Shown here in pieces: positions 9,201 through 16,545 of a stretch of 63,831 nt of DNA (positions are counted from its first letter, which is position 1; every line of letters begins with the position of its first letter). Location of the stretch: the NCBI GenBank assembly GCA_963169875.1, contig CAUJEL010000048.1:1-63831 (forward strand). The letters are read 5' to 3'. The position numbers and the translations under genes are program-made. This stretch comes from Candidatus Zhuqueibacterota bacterium. Lineage in GTDB: Bacteria; Zhuqueibacterota; Zhuqueibacteria; Residuimicrobiales; Residuimicrobiaceae. The notes beneath the pieces were generated by a model. That model was not told the DNA's origin and did no database searches. It was given only the letters and a program-made list of their open reading frames with translations.

Positions 9201-9404
9201 GGAGATGCTGCCTTTTTCGGACATGGAGAGATGCTGCGAGGCAGCGGCAGCGAATTTGAGCTGTTGCGGATTTTGAAACAGCCGCATGGATTGATTCCAG
9301 AGGTCGTCCGGCTGTGGTTGTCCGGCTGCGATGGCGATGGTTGCAGCGATCAAAACCAAAACCGTGAAAAGCGTGGACCATGAAAGTTTGTGAGTGATGC
9401 GCAT
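6300..9404 (-). CDS. Secreted carboxypeptidase-regulatory-repeat protein with FlgD-like sorting domain
   Basis: A 1034-residue exported protein. A signal peptide (residues 1-27) is followed by at least eight consecutive beta-sandwich repeats of the carboxypeptidase regulatory-like / SdrD-B type. Each starts with a G-x-I/V-x-G-x-V motif (GSISGHVRG, GKISGYVRAD, SKISGHVYD, GVIHGKVTD, ASVSGFVRN, GAITGMVTD, AAITGRVSG, ANVAGSVVD) and contains a GxYxxxxLpxGxY stretch. The last 90 residues (NYPNPFNPETHIRFALP ... WDGRDASGNTMSSGIYIYRL) form the FlgD-Ig-like C-terminal domain used as a surface-export signal in FCB-group bacteria. The likely role is a surface scaffold or adhesin-like protein; no catalytic residues are seen. 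A CAGGAG site supports the start. Confidence 0.85.
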   Translation of the reverse strand: MRITHKLSWSTLFTVLVLIAATIAIAAGQPQPDDLWNQSMRLFQNPQQLKFAAAASQHLSMSEKGSISGHVRGLDSSAISMAYVRAVPLDPDQPKGDYTEGFAVVDSQFTYRIDSLAVGKYIVMAFADGYELQYYQLTNSQDAATTVGVLANAVTPDIDFVLTPVVVGTGKISGYVRADKDNAPIAGAVVYVRTLSEPFQYGKNMTDENGYYEIGELKSGDYVAEVLADGYVSEIYDHVFDYAQATLIPVVEPDHVTGIDFSLSTGSKISGHVYDQNGHPMGRVYVQAEPLAFDAGQWQDPYNPGYGTDLDGYYELSGLRPGAYLLKADYWTEWGGITVWFPGVEDPAAADTVYVTENEEISGMDFHMSLPSSIGVIHGKVTDAAGNPIAHAYFYLQPAPQANADGKWMWFSTVTGLDGEFRIEKIPEGDYVAYCYAQNGWQFVHRYWPDARIPEEAKVISIHETSPDWRIDFNLPIKQGSASVSGFVRNQVGAPLANAYVQITSSAPPDAAGYTERIYAYTSTDSSGFYLVEALPAGDYLAYVSYWENQSFGQQWHDHADNETSAAIIALQDNESRREINFDLNVKPIYGAITGMVTDAATGAPIERAYVEIRYQHNNSEIAFRPYAYWPYHAITDMNGQYAVDWLPEGEYQVSVYANGGFAIYPDAVVPEMGKLVQVVGGEKSETNFSLALRQEGTAAITGRVSGDYGIRQLEPGDDRPEAGRFMLQQEYIPEIAVVMAKPAVTIMMYPQSEMFYTAVTDPDGHYSLKGLPAGEYYVMSFAPGHMLQYYKEQFDPAQAELVHLEQDEVKADIDFILNQMWYRLKEGDNRGASTLTANVAGSVVDENGNALSGAGIYLINSDGQAVSFTVSDQNGNYEIIGVPPGQYYVQAGKIGYDTNFNGIAPSMEQTTPFSLGNGTTTIEIILNVSGSTGVDDKPAVPETLVLYGNYPNPFNPETHIRFALPGTMEIRLVIYDRLGREIKRVHEGVLGAGEHSLLWDGRDASGNTMSSGIYIYRLAAPGWTRSGKMALLR

Positions 9405-9458
9405 AAGATGGCTCCTGTTGTTATCTGAATATAATCATTCGTTGCAAACAATTCAAAT

Positions 9459-10706
9459 TCATTGCCATTGCGGTGCAAATATTTTTCCAATGAACAGGGC
9501 GGTGTGGCTGTGATGATCATGGATGACGAAAATAAACGGCTTGTCGACGCGCACAATGCGATGATTGGATCCGCCCGCCGAGGTGGCGCCAACGCCGACG
9601 ATCGTCACCGCGGCTGCTTCCGTGCCCTCTTCGTCCACCTGCACGAAAGAGACATGCTGCACGTAACTGATGTAAAGAGGAAGGGTTTTGCATATATTGC
9701 TAAAATCGGCCTGATAGGGATCAAAGGCCCGGGTCATGCCCATAGTTTGCAGCATCGGATTCAGGAGGACGTCATAGTTCATTTTCAATTTGGGCATATG
9801 CAGGGTGATGGGCTCTTTGGACATGCTGTTATGCCAGGTTTGCCAATTAGCTGCGGTGAGGGCGTTCGCCACCTCTGTGACCGCTGTTTTTGGCAGAATG
9901 ATGGTCATGGCAAATTGTCCATCGCCGTAGGGCAGATCCACCATCTGCACGAGGTCGTTCTCGTAATAGGCCAGATCCGTGCTCTGCGCCATCATTTTGC
10001 AGGGCGATGGATTGTCCGGCGTCCGGTAGAAAAGATCGTCGCGGGTGTCTTTGGGCAGAAATTCGAACGTCCAGGTGCCTTTGAAATAGATGGCGTTGAT
10101 GAGAAACAGCATCAGCTCTGCATCGATGGATTTCACGACATCCTGAATGCGTCCGTGGGCCTTGGCGGATATCCAGTCGTTGATGGTTTTCGGCGCCAAC
10201 GCGGAGTTGAAATCCAGCGCACGGACTTCAGCATCATAAAAGGCCTGATTCCGTTGCACAAAATCATTCTCAACGGGCAGTCCCATGCGATACCAGATGG
10301 AGTTGGCAATCTGGAGATTGACCTTGTTGTCGAGTCCGGTCAACAAGCGGCTCAAACCGGCCAGCGAAGCATTGAGTTCCTGGCGGGTCATATCCGGGAA
10401 CCCGAGGACGTTGCGCATCTCGGTTTCGGTCGCCTGGGCGGCGCCATTATAGGCCATGGCCAGGGCAAGAGTCACACTCAAGGGGGAGATAAAAATATTT
10501 ACATCCGGTGCCGCCAGGGAGGTCTCCTGAAACAGCCGCATGCCGAACTCGTTGCTGCTGTGCACCAGCGATTTTTCCAGGGATGTTAATTCACGGGCGG
10601 GGCCCCGCTGGATGTCATCCGGAGGGGATACAGGCGCCATATCCCTGGAGCATCCGGCCACCAGCAGGAGAAGAGCGAGGCAAAGGGCGCACATCAAGGT
10701 TTTCAT
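9459..10706 (-). CDS. Serpin (serine protease inhibitor), lipoprotein
   Basis: A 415-residue serpin, a suicide inhibitor of serine or cysteine proteases. It is exported and probably lipid-anchored (signal ending LLLVAGC, Cys19). The canonical fold signatures are present: NIFISPLSVTLALAMAYNGA, NSIWYR, LINAIYFKGTW and the C-terminal DKPFIFVIHDHHSHTALFIGKI. The reactive-centre hinge reads VDEEGTEAAAVTIVGVGA. The small hinge residues (E-G-T-E-A-A-A) are those required for loop insertion, so it should be inhibitory. The exact scissile bond is not assignable by eye. The gene stands between the repeat protein and another lipoprotein on the same strand and may protect the cell from host or predator proteases. 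Confidence 0.93.
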   Translation of the reverse strand: MKTLMCALCLALLLLVAGCSRDMAPVSPPDDIQRGPARELTSLEKSLVHSSNEFGMRLFQETSLAAPDVNIFISPLSVTLALAMAYNGAAQATETEMRNVLGFPDMTRQELNASLAGLSRLLTGLDNKVNLQIANSIWYRMGLPVENDFVQRNQAFYDAEVRALDFNSALAPKTINDWISAKAHGRIQDVVKSIDAELMLFLINAIYFKGTWTFEFLPKDTRDDLFYRTPDNPSPCKMMAQSTDLAYYENDLVQMVDLPYGDGQFAMTIILPKTAVTEVANALTAANWQTWHNSMSKEPITLHMPKLKMNYDVLLNPMLQTMGMTRAFDPYQADFSNICKTLPLYISYVQHVSFVQVDEEGTEAAAVTIVGVGATSAGGSNHRIVRVDKPFIFVIHDHHSHTALFIGKIFAPQWQ

Positions 10707-10738
10707 CTTTTGGTCTCCGTTATTGATGGTTTACAGTG

Positions 10739-11590
10739 CTAATCCAGTTGTATGGTCCGCGCCAGAGGCGTGCCGCCGGGGACTGAGAATAATTTTCCCA
10801 GGATCGCCACAGAACCTCGTACAGCGCGCCCCTGTTCATCCGTGCCGTCCCAAAAGGCGCTGAATGTGATGGGTTGGTGGGGGCGCAGCAGACCGTTGTT
10901 TTGCGCCTCGGCGATGGGCGGCAGCAGAGAAAAATGCCGCACCGGTTGGGTGAAGGCGTCACGATTCTCAGGGTAGACGAGAAATTCCACGCCCTGGTTG
11001 GGCGGAAATGCCAGGAACAGACGCGTTGAGGCTGACGTTATCATTTCCAGGTTCAGCAGATAACCTTTTATCCCGTTCTGGATTGCGGGCGTCACGGTGA
11101 GCGTTATGGAGAGTTCGTCATGGACAATCTCTTTGATGGCATCATCAACAAGTTGCAACAGAACATGTTTCGCGTCCGTGCCGGCATTGATTTCCTCCCG
11201 GACAACATCCTGGTAATAGATTTCATAACAGCCGTTCGGGCTGATCTCAACGCCTTTTGAGGATGGAGGTATGCTGTTCGCCATCTGAATCACGTTGTCC
11301 CGGAGTTGCTGCATGCGCGCGGGAGATAAAGTCCGCCATTTTTCCAAATAGGCCGGGTGGTTGACGACCTTGACAAATCCGGCGTTGTAGGCCATGAGCT
11401 TTTCCAGGCTGTCGCTGCCGGGTTGTTTGATATAGGTGACGAGCCATAACGAATCAGCCGCGGCTGAAAACAGATGGGTATCCTTTTTTTCATTCACATT
11501 GGACAGGATATCCACAGACTGGCATGAAGTTAATATTGCCAATCCCAGGCATGCAATTAATATAGCAGCTGATTTTTTCGTCTGTGTCAT
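10739..11590 (-). CDS. Lipoprotein, function unknown
   Basis: A 283-residue lipoprotein: the signal peptide ends in LAILTSC (Cys23). The mature part is mixed alpha/beta without a family I recognise. Its C-terminal third (LLRPHQPITFSAFWDGTDEQ ... GSVAILGKLFSVPGG) has the WDGTDExGxxVxxG signature of a FlgD-Ig-like beta-sandwich, the same fold used as an export tail in the large repeat protein of this cluster. It lies 32 bases before the serpin gene and is probably transcribed with it from a divergent region at 11591-11896. Confidence 0.75.
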   Translation of the reverse strand: MTQTKKSAAILIACLGLAILTSCQSVDILSNVNEKKDTHLFSAAADSLWLVTYIKQPGSDSLEKLMAYNAGFVKVVNHPAYLEKWRTLSPARMQQLRDNVIQMANSIPPSSKGVEISPNGCYEIYYQDVVREEINAGTDAKHVLLQLVDDAIKEIVHDELSITLTVTPAIQNGIKGYLLNLEMITSASTRLFLAFPPNQGVEFLVYPENRDAFTQPVRHFSLLPPIAEAQNNGLLRPHQPITFSAFWDGTDEQGRAVRGSVAILGKLFSVPGGTPLARTIQLD

Positions 11591-11896
11591 GATACGCTCA
11601 CAAAATAAGTTAAGACAACCAACGTTGACTCGGAAGGCTTAAAGCAATCCTCGTGCCATTTATGGCGTTTTTGTATAAAAGGTATTGTTTTAAATATAAT
11701 AAAATCAATTAATAAAAATAGCGGTTACAAGCAAGCCGGTTCCATGAATTCAGCAAATATTGTTTTTCATCAGAAATCTGATGGAACTATCGGATTTTCT
11801 GACGGGGGAGCCCTTTGCTGGAGATAAACTCCTTGCAAAAGTGGGCAGATTTTAATAATATGAGCCGGGAAAATGGCGTTAAAAGAGGATAAACCT
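11591..11896. other. Divergent AT-rich intergenic region
   Basis: These 306 bases separate the minus-strand lipoprotein/serpin group from the plus-strand amidase group. They are strikingly AT-rich in the middle (11690-11730). One plausible plus-strand promoter is TTGTAT (11671-11676), 18 bases, TATAAT (11695-11700). An imperfect hairpin (11770-11803, TCAGAAATC paired with GATTTTCTGA) is also visible. I see no gene. Confidence 0.4.
11671..11700 (+). promoter_or_regulatory. Candidate promoter for the DUF1460 gene
   Basis: TTGTAT at 11671-11676 and a perfect TATAAT at 11695-11700 are 18 bases apart. It is nearly 200 bases upstream of the start codon at 11897, so the untranslated leader would be long, and this is only a candidate. 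Confidence 0.3.
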
Positions 11897-12778
11897 ATGA
11901 TGCGCAGCATAAGTATATTCATGTTTTTATTGTTTTTGCACTGTAATGGTCAATCTCCGCAGGCCGGGGAAAAGCTGTATTATCTCATGCCCGCCGTGGA
12001 AATCGACCAGGATTTGCGGCGCGTGGCCGGGCTGCCCATGGGCGCGGCTGAAAAGATGACGTATTTTTCCGAGCGCTTTGCCGGCGCGCCCTATCTGCTG
12101 GTTTGTGAGGGCGAAGGCGAGAATGGTCTCTACGAGACTGAGCCGCTGCTCAATCTCAAAAAGATCAACTGTATGACCTACTGCGAGATCGTCCTCGCCA
12201 TGACGCTCTCCCGTGACTATGAAGAGATGTTCAATGTCTTGCAGCACATTCGTTACCGCGATGGCTTTATCAGCATGGCCACGCGCAATCATTATACGAT
12301 GGTGGATTGGCTGCCGGCCAACCGCTGGTGTCTGGATGATGTGACGGCCGTCGTTGGCGGCGGCGACTGTGCCACATCCACCAGAACCATCCGCCATGGC
12401 GCCTTTTTTAAGGGCAAAGGCATCGAAGATTTGCCGGCGGTGTTGCCCGACCGCACGGTGACTCTTGCTTACATACCACTGGACAAGCTGGAGGCGCACA
12501 AATCTGCGCTGCGCAGCGGTGATATCGTCGCGCTGATCCAGGACAAGCCCGATATTTTTTCCGCGCATATGCTGATGATCGTGGAAAAGAAGGAGGGGCT
12601 TTTCTTTCGTCATGCCAGCATGAGCGCCGGCAAAGTGGTGGACGAGGAATTTTCGCAATACATCCATGGATTAAAAACAAAGCCGCGTTATCAGGGCATG
12701 TGCTTCATACGGGTCAAAGAACAGGTCGACTGGATCTTGCCCGGCGCCCGCCGCGGTGTAAATCCATTGATGAATTAG
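11897..12778 (+). CDS. DUF1460 family N-acetylmuramoyl-L-alanine amidase-like protein
   Basis: A 293-residue exported protein of the DUF1460 family (NlpC/P60 fold), whose members act on peptidoglycan or muropeptides. The start is ATG 11897, preceded by AGAGGA; it opens a signal peptide (MMRSISIFMFLLFLHCNG). The putative catalytic cysteine lies in KINCMTYCEIVLA (family consensus DCtTfvE). Downstream, NHYTMVDWLPANRWCLDDVT and the histidine in FSAHMLMIV match the expected catalytic-core positions. The gene is followed 16 bases later by a lytic transglycosylase, so the pair probably works on cell-wall turnover in the periplasm. Confidence 0.85.
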   Translation: MMRSISIFMFLLFLHCNGQSPQAGEKLYYLMPAVEIDQDLRRVAGLPMGAAEKMTYFSERFAGAPYLLVCEGEGENGLYETEPLLNLKKINCMTYCEIVLAMTLSRDYEEMFNVLQHIRYRDGFISMATRNHYTMVDWLPANRWCLDDVTAVVGGGDCATSTRTIRHGAFFKGKGIEDLPAVLPDRTVTLAYIPLDKLEAHKSALRSGDIVALIQDKPDIFSAHMLMIVEKKEGLFFRHASMSAGKVVDEEFSQYIHGLKTKPRYQGMCFIRVKEQVDWILPGARRGVNPLMN

Positions 12779-12794
12779 TAATTCGGGAGGATGG

Positions 12795-13811
12795 GTGAAA
12801 CAAGGATGCAAGACCCTGTTGTGCCGGTTAGGGTTCGCCGTAGGTGTGATTTCATTGTTGTCCAGCCTTGGTTGTGAATTGCTGCAATCCGCGGGCAGTT
12901 ATCCGGAGACGGCCGCCTGGCAGGTCTCCATGGATACCGTGTTTCCTGAAGGAAAACCCGCCAATCCGTTCATTCAGCAGCTCATCGATTCCTTAAAGTC
13001 CAGGACGCTTTCGGGCGCCGAGGTCTCTGAAGAGGAATTCAAGGAATTGCTGCAATGCGCATCCACAGTGGTCTATCAGGAAAAAGTGATCAAATACGCC
13101 ACGCCGCAGAGTGTGGAGATTCAGAACAAAGAGCACGAAGATTTCAGCCGGATATTTCTCAAGAGCAAACGCATCAAGCAGGGCGCCGAGTTTTTACAAA
13201 CCCATGACTCGACGTTGACCGCCGCCCAGGTGAAACATCAGGTCAAGAAGCAGGATATCGTTTCCATCCTGATGTGGGAGTCCGGTTTGGGCGAGTTCGT
13301 CGGAGATCATCTGATTTTCAATATCTTTTTAGGTCAGCTCCTCTATCTGGATGAAGCGCGCACTGTGGCGGTCAAACATCTGATCGCGGACGGAGCGCTC
13401 GATTCATCGGCGGTCACCATCACCGCGGCTGAAAAGGCCCGCTTGCAGCGCCTGAAAAAAAGCGCCTTGAGGAACCTGATCTCGCTGATCCGCATGGGCA
13501 AGGAAAAGGGGTATGATGCAGCCCGGGTGAAAGGTTCCTGGGGCGGCGCCATCGGCTATGTTCAATTCATGCCCAATTCCATGCAATTCGCCGTCGATGG
13601 TGATGCCAACGGGCAGATCGATCTCAGCACCTGGCCCGACGCGATTTTTTCGGTGGCCAATTATTTGCAGAAAAATGGCTATGGCGCTTCAGACCGGGCG
13701 CGCCGCCGCGCCATACACGCCTATAATCCACTCGACTCCTATGTCGCCGGGGTCGTAAAATACGCCAATGCAATCTGGGAGAGGTACGAATCATCGCACA
13801 AGAAAAACTAG
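12795..13811 (+). CDS. Lytic murein transglycosylase, MltB/SLT_2 type, lipoprotein
   Basis: A 338-residue periplasmic enzyme that cleaves peptidoglycan glycan strands with 1,6-anhydro product. It starts with GTG 12795 behind GGGAGG and has a lipoprotein signal (LLSSLGC). The catalytic glutamate is in SILMWESGLGEFVG, and the family block GSWGGAIGYVQFMPNSMQFA plus VDGDANGQIDLSTWPDAIFSVANYL is typical of the MltB (GH103) group. RRAIHAYNPLDSYVAGV is the end of the domain. An N-terminal extension of about 130 residues is not recognised. Its 3' end overlaps the most likely start of the following methyltransferase by about 19 bases. Confidence 0.9.
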   Translation: MKQGCKTLLCRLGFAVGVISLLSSLGCELLQSAGSYPETAAWQVSMDTVFPEGKPANPFIQQLIDSLKSRTLSGAEVSEEEFKELLQCASTVVYQEKVIKYATPQSVEIQNKEHEDFSRIFLKSKRIKQGAEFLQTHDSTLTAAQVKHQVKKQDIVSILMWESGLGEFVGDHLIFNIFLGQLLYLDEARTVAVKHLIADGALDSSAVTITAAEKARLQRLKKSALRNLISLIRMGKEKGYDAARVKGSWGGAIGYVQFMPNSMQFAVDGDANGQIDLSTWPDAIFSVANYLQKNGYGASDRARRRAIHAYNPLDSYVAGVVKYANAIWERYESSHKKN

Positions 13812-14536
13812 ATTCCACCAGCCCATCGGGGCAGGTCAGGCATTACACGCGATTCAAATTTGAGGGACAGTTTGTCAAAGGGTATGATGCCTTCAACCAC
13901 GTGGCCAGCTTTGGCCTGGACTTTTACTGGCGCTGGCGTACCTCCAGACGCCTGAAGCGGGACCTGGCGTCCCTGGCGCAGCCATTGCGCATTCTCGACC
14001 TCGCTTGTGGCACGGGGGACATGGCGCGTTCGGCGGCTCGGGTCAATGCGGGAAGCCGAATCATTGGCACAGATCCCTCCATGAGCATGCTCGGCAGAGG
14101 CCGTGTCAAGCTGGCGCCGTTTGAGGATCGCATCAGGCTTGTCCGCGCGGTGTCCCTTCTGCCTTTCCGGGACCAGACCTTTTCCGCCATCACCTGCGCG
14201 TTCGGCATGCGAAATTTTACCCACCTGGCTGACGATCTGCAGGAATCTCTCCGGCTCCTCAAACCCGGCGGCCGGGTTTACGTCCTCGATTTTTTCAAAC
14301 CGGGAAATAAATTCAGCGCATTTCTGTTAAAACTCTATAATGTTTTGGTTTTCCCGTTTCTCGGATTTTTACTCACGGGAAAGATTGGACCTTATCGTTA
14401 TCTCTTTTCGTCCATTTTTACTTTCAAGTCCATTCCCGATTTCACCGAGATGCTGCTGCAGGCCGGCTTTTCAGAGATATACGTCAAGCGTTTCTTTTTC
14501 GGACTGGTACATCTGGTCAGCGGCCGTCGCGGTTGA
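13793..14536 (+). CDS. menG: Demethylmenaquinone methyltransferase (UbiE/MenG family), unusual start
   Basis: A class I SAM-dependent methyltransferase with the UbiE/MenG pattern, doing the last C-methylation of menaquinone. The N-terminal family motif is present (FVKGYDAFNHVASFGLDFYW), then ILDLACGTGDMARSAARV (SAM site), GTDPSMSMLGRG, LPFRDQTFSAITCAFGMRNF and the C-terminal GFSEIYVKRFFFGLVHL. The only conventional in-frame start (GTG 13901) falls inside the conserved N-terminal motif, so translation must begin upstream. No ATG, GTG or TTG exists there. The best fit is ATC 13793 (or 13790) behind GAGAGG, overlapping the previous gene. menA follows 32 bases later, supporting the assignment. 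Confidence 0.82.
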   Translation: MAQEKLDSTSPSGQVRHYTRFKFEGQFVKGYDAFNHVASFGLDFYWRWRTSRRLKRDLASLAQPLRILDLACGTGDMARSAARVNAGSRIIGTDPSMSMLGRGRVKLAPFEDRIRLVRAVSLLPFRDQTFSAITCAFGMRNFTHLADDLQESLRLLKPGGRVYVLDFFKPGNKFSAFLLKLYNVLVFPFLGFLLTGKIGPYRYLFSSIFTFKSIPDFTEMLLQAGFSEIYVKRFFFGLVHLVSGRRG

Positions 14537-14568
14537 AAATCTTATCATAAACGTCAGGAGAATTTTTC

Positions 14569-15486
14569 GTGGCTCAAATTAAAGCCTATTGGCGTTCCGT
14601 TCGCCCCTGGTCTTTCACGGTCAGTGTCATCCCCCCGATCCTGGGCATGGTCATCGCCTTGCTCGATTATCCGGAGGTTCCGGTCAAGTGGCTTCATTTT
14701 ATGCTCACCTTGATTGGTTGTGTGCTTTTTCACGGCGGCACCAACGCTTTTTCCGATTATTTTGATTTCAAGAAGCGGGTGGACCGTGAGGGCACCTATG
14801 GCGGGAGCCGCGTACTGGTCGATAAATTGATGGCGCCCCGCGAATTATGGTGGTGGTCCGTGGTGTTGTTCGTCCTCGCTGGTGCGATCGGGATCTGGCT
14901 GGTGCTGCAGTCTCCGGATCCGTCGCTGATGATCGCTTTGATCATTGTGGGTTTTGTTCTGGGCGCGTTTTATACGATGGCGCCTTTGCGCCTTAAATAT
15001 CTGGCACTGGGCGATGTGGGCGTTTTTCTCGCATTTGGCTCGCTGATGGTGCTGGGATCTTATCTGGTGCAAACCGCCCGTTTTTCATGGAGCCCGGTTC
15101 TGTATGCCCTGCCGGTCGCGCTGCTGGTCGATGCGATTCTGCACAGCAATAACTTGCGCGATATCCCCTTCGATGCCGCGGTGAACATCAAGACGGTGCC
15201 GATCCTGATTGGTGAAAAACGGGCGCAGCAGATGTACTACACCCTGGTGGTGGGCGCGTATGTGCTCATTCCTGTTCTGATTTTGACGGCAAAACTTCCC
15301 TGGATCTCCCTGATCACCTTTTTGTCCCTGCCGGTTGCCTTGAAATTGATGCGCATGGTCCGGGACAAAAATAAAATGCCGCTTGAAAAATTTGCGATCA
15401 TCGATGGCGCCACGGCGCAGCTGCACATGATGTTCGGTGTGCTTCTGATTGTGGCCCTGCTGCTGCATTATTTTCTTTTCCGGTGA
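14569..15486 (+). CDS. menA: 1,4-dihydroxy-2-naphthoate polyprenyltransferase
   Basis: A 305-residue UbiA-superfamily integral membrane enzyme that attaches the isoprenoid tail to DHNA in menaquinone synthesis. The first aspartate motif is NAFSDYFDFKKRVD and the second is HSNNLRDIPFDAAVN, both on cytoplasmic loops. KTVPILIGEKRAQQMYY follows as in MenA. About eight to nine transmembrane helices fill the rest. It starts with GTG 14569 behind CAGGAG. It sits directly after the UbiE/MenG methyltransferase, and the pair implies quinone-based respiration. Confidence 0.9.
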   Translation: MAQIKAYWRSVRPWSFTVSVIPPILGMVIALLDYPEVPVKWLHFMLTLIGCVLFHGGTNAFSDYFDFKKRVDREGTYGGSRVLVDKLMAPRELWWWSVVLFVLAGAIGIWLVLQSPDPSLMIALIIVGFVLGAFYTMAPLRLKYLALGDVGVFLAFGSLMVLGSYLVQTARFSWSPVLYALPVALLVDAILHSNNLRDIPFDAAVNIKTVPILIGEKRAQQMYYTLVVGAYVLIPVLILTAKLPWISLITFLSLPVALKLMRMVRDKNKMPLEKFAIIDGATAQLHMMFGVLLIVALLLHYFLFR

Positions 15487-15494
15487 GGGCTGTC

Positions 15495-16127
15495 ATGCAA
15501 AAACGCGTTGTATGGATCAGTATGGGGCTGGCATTTGTGCTCTGGTACGTCATGTTTGTCGAACGGCCTTTCAATTTCTGGTTGATGATGAGTTTCAGCA
15601 CGGCCCTGCTCTCGTTGATCACCCTTTGGGTGGGCCGTCCGTTGCTGACTCGTGATGAATGGACCGCTACTAATGTCCTGATAGGCATCGGTTCCGGCAT
15701 GGTGCTCTATTTTATTTTCTGGCTGGGGCATCATGCGCTCATAGTGATGGAACAGTGGATGCCGGGCTTGCTGCAGAACCGCGCCGCGAATCTGGGCGCC
15801 ATCTATGCGAATCGCGGTGAGCTGCCGGCGCAATGGGTGGCGCTGCTGCTGTTTTTCCCCATCGGATTTGGGGAAGAGTTTTACTGGCGCGGTCTGGTGC
15901 AGAAATATTTCAGCAAACGCTATTCACGCTGGGGCGGTTTACTGTTGACCGCGCTGCTCTACACCGCGGTGCATGTTGCCACCGGCAATGTGGTGCTGCT
16001 GCTGGCCGCTGTGGTCTGCGGTCTTTACTGGGGCGCATTATATGCCTGGCGCGGGCAGCTGCTGCCCGTGCTCATCTCGCATATGCTCTGGGATCCCTTC
16101 ATTTTTATCGTCCGGCCGATTATGTAG
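15495..16127 (+). CDS. CPBP family intramembrane metalloprotease
   Basis: A 210-residue membrane protein of the CPBP (Abi/Rce1-like) family. The zinc/catalytic motifs are EEFYWRGLVQKYF (EExxxR), YTAVHVATGN and SHMLWDPF. Five or six hydrophobic helices surround them. I take ATG 15495 (GAGGG upstream) over the GTG 12 bases earlier. It lies 8 bases after menA and probably shares its transcript. Family members process CAAX-like or bacteriocin peptides, but the substrate here is unknown. Confidence 0.87.
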   Translation: MQKRVVWISMGLAFVLWYVMFVERPFNFWLMMSFSTALLSLITLWVGRPLLTRDEWTATNVLIGIGSGMVLYFIFWLGHHALIVMEQWMPGLLQNRAANLGAIYANRGELPAQWVALLLFFPIGFGEEFYWRGLVQKYFSKRYSRWGGLLLTALLYTAVHVATGNVVLLLAAVVCGLYWGALYAWRGQLLPVLISHMLWDPFIFIVRPIM

Positions 16128-16188
16128 CCGCATTTGGCCGGATATAATCCGAGGGTCGCGCCGTAAAGCCCGATAGAGGCTAACTGAT

Positions 16189-16352
16189 CTGTTCTATTTA
16201 TAAACCGCCGAGTGCGCCGAGCGATTTTTATTTCAATTATCAAAATTTTATCGATTCGATTTTGATCTCGGTCATCAAGGTTTTTGTCAATGCCATCTTT
16301 ATGTTTTTCTTTTCTTTGCGTACCTTTGCGTCCTCGGCGGTGAGTAATTCAG
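16189..16352. repeat. Dispersed intergenic repeat, copy A (MITE-like)
   Basis: It begins TGTTCTATTTATAAACCGCC and ends near CTCGGCGGTGAGTAATTC. ACCGCCGAG at 16204-16212 is the exact reverse complement of CTCGGCGGT at 16333-16341, so the element is bounded by inverted repeats. Copy B (42812-42985) shares the left end (CTGTTCTATTCATAAACCGC), the inner TTTCTTTGCGTA and the right end, while the centre has diverged. There is no coding capacity. It is probably a non-autonomous or REP-like palindromic repeat. Confidence 0.6.
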
Positions 16353-16382
16353 GCTAACAACTTGTTAAAAAAATAAAAAATA

Positions 16383-16419
16383 CCGGAAACGCCTTGAAAA
16401 GTGCTTCCGGCTTTTTTTT
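16383..16419 (+). terminator. Rho-independent terminator
   Basis: CCGGAA (16383-16388) pairs with TTCCGG (16405-16410), extended by CGC/GTG, and is followed directly by a run of eight T. This is the best terminator in the window and probably closes the transcript of the MenG-MenA-CPBP genes. Confidence 0.65.
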
Positions 16420-16545
16420 GCCTTGCAAATTACCTCCCCGTGTTATATGTTTAATCATGTGCATCTGAGCATTCATTCCCCTTACCATCAATCCAGAGGC
16501 TGTGTGTTTTTTCATTCGCAACCGTGCGTACAAAATCCTGCGGCG

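Larger units (their letters stand above)
16128..16545. other. Intergenic region with repeat element and terminator
   Basis: No gene is recognised in these 418 bases. They hold a MITE-like inverted-repeat element (16189-16352) related to one at 42812-42985, and a hairpin with a T-run at 16383-16419. The frame of the next protein is open back to 16423, but the stretch before 16546 has no signal peptide or ribosome site. Confidence 0.6.

Noticed and set aside
11770-11803. Imperfect hairpin in the divergent region
   Set aside because: Bulged stem, no T-run, no link to a gene end; not listed as a terminator.
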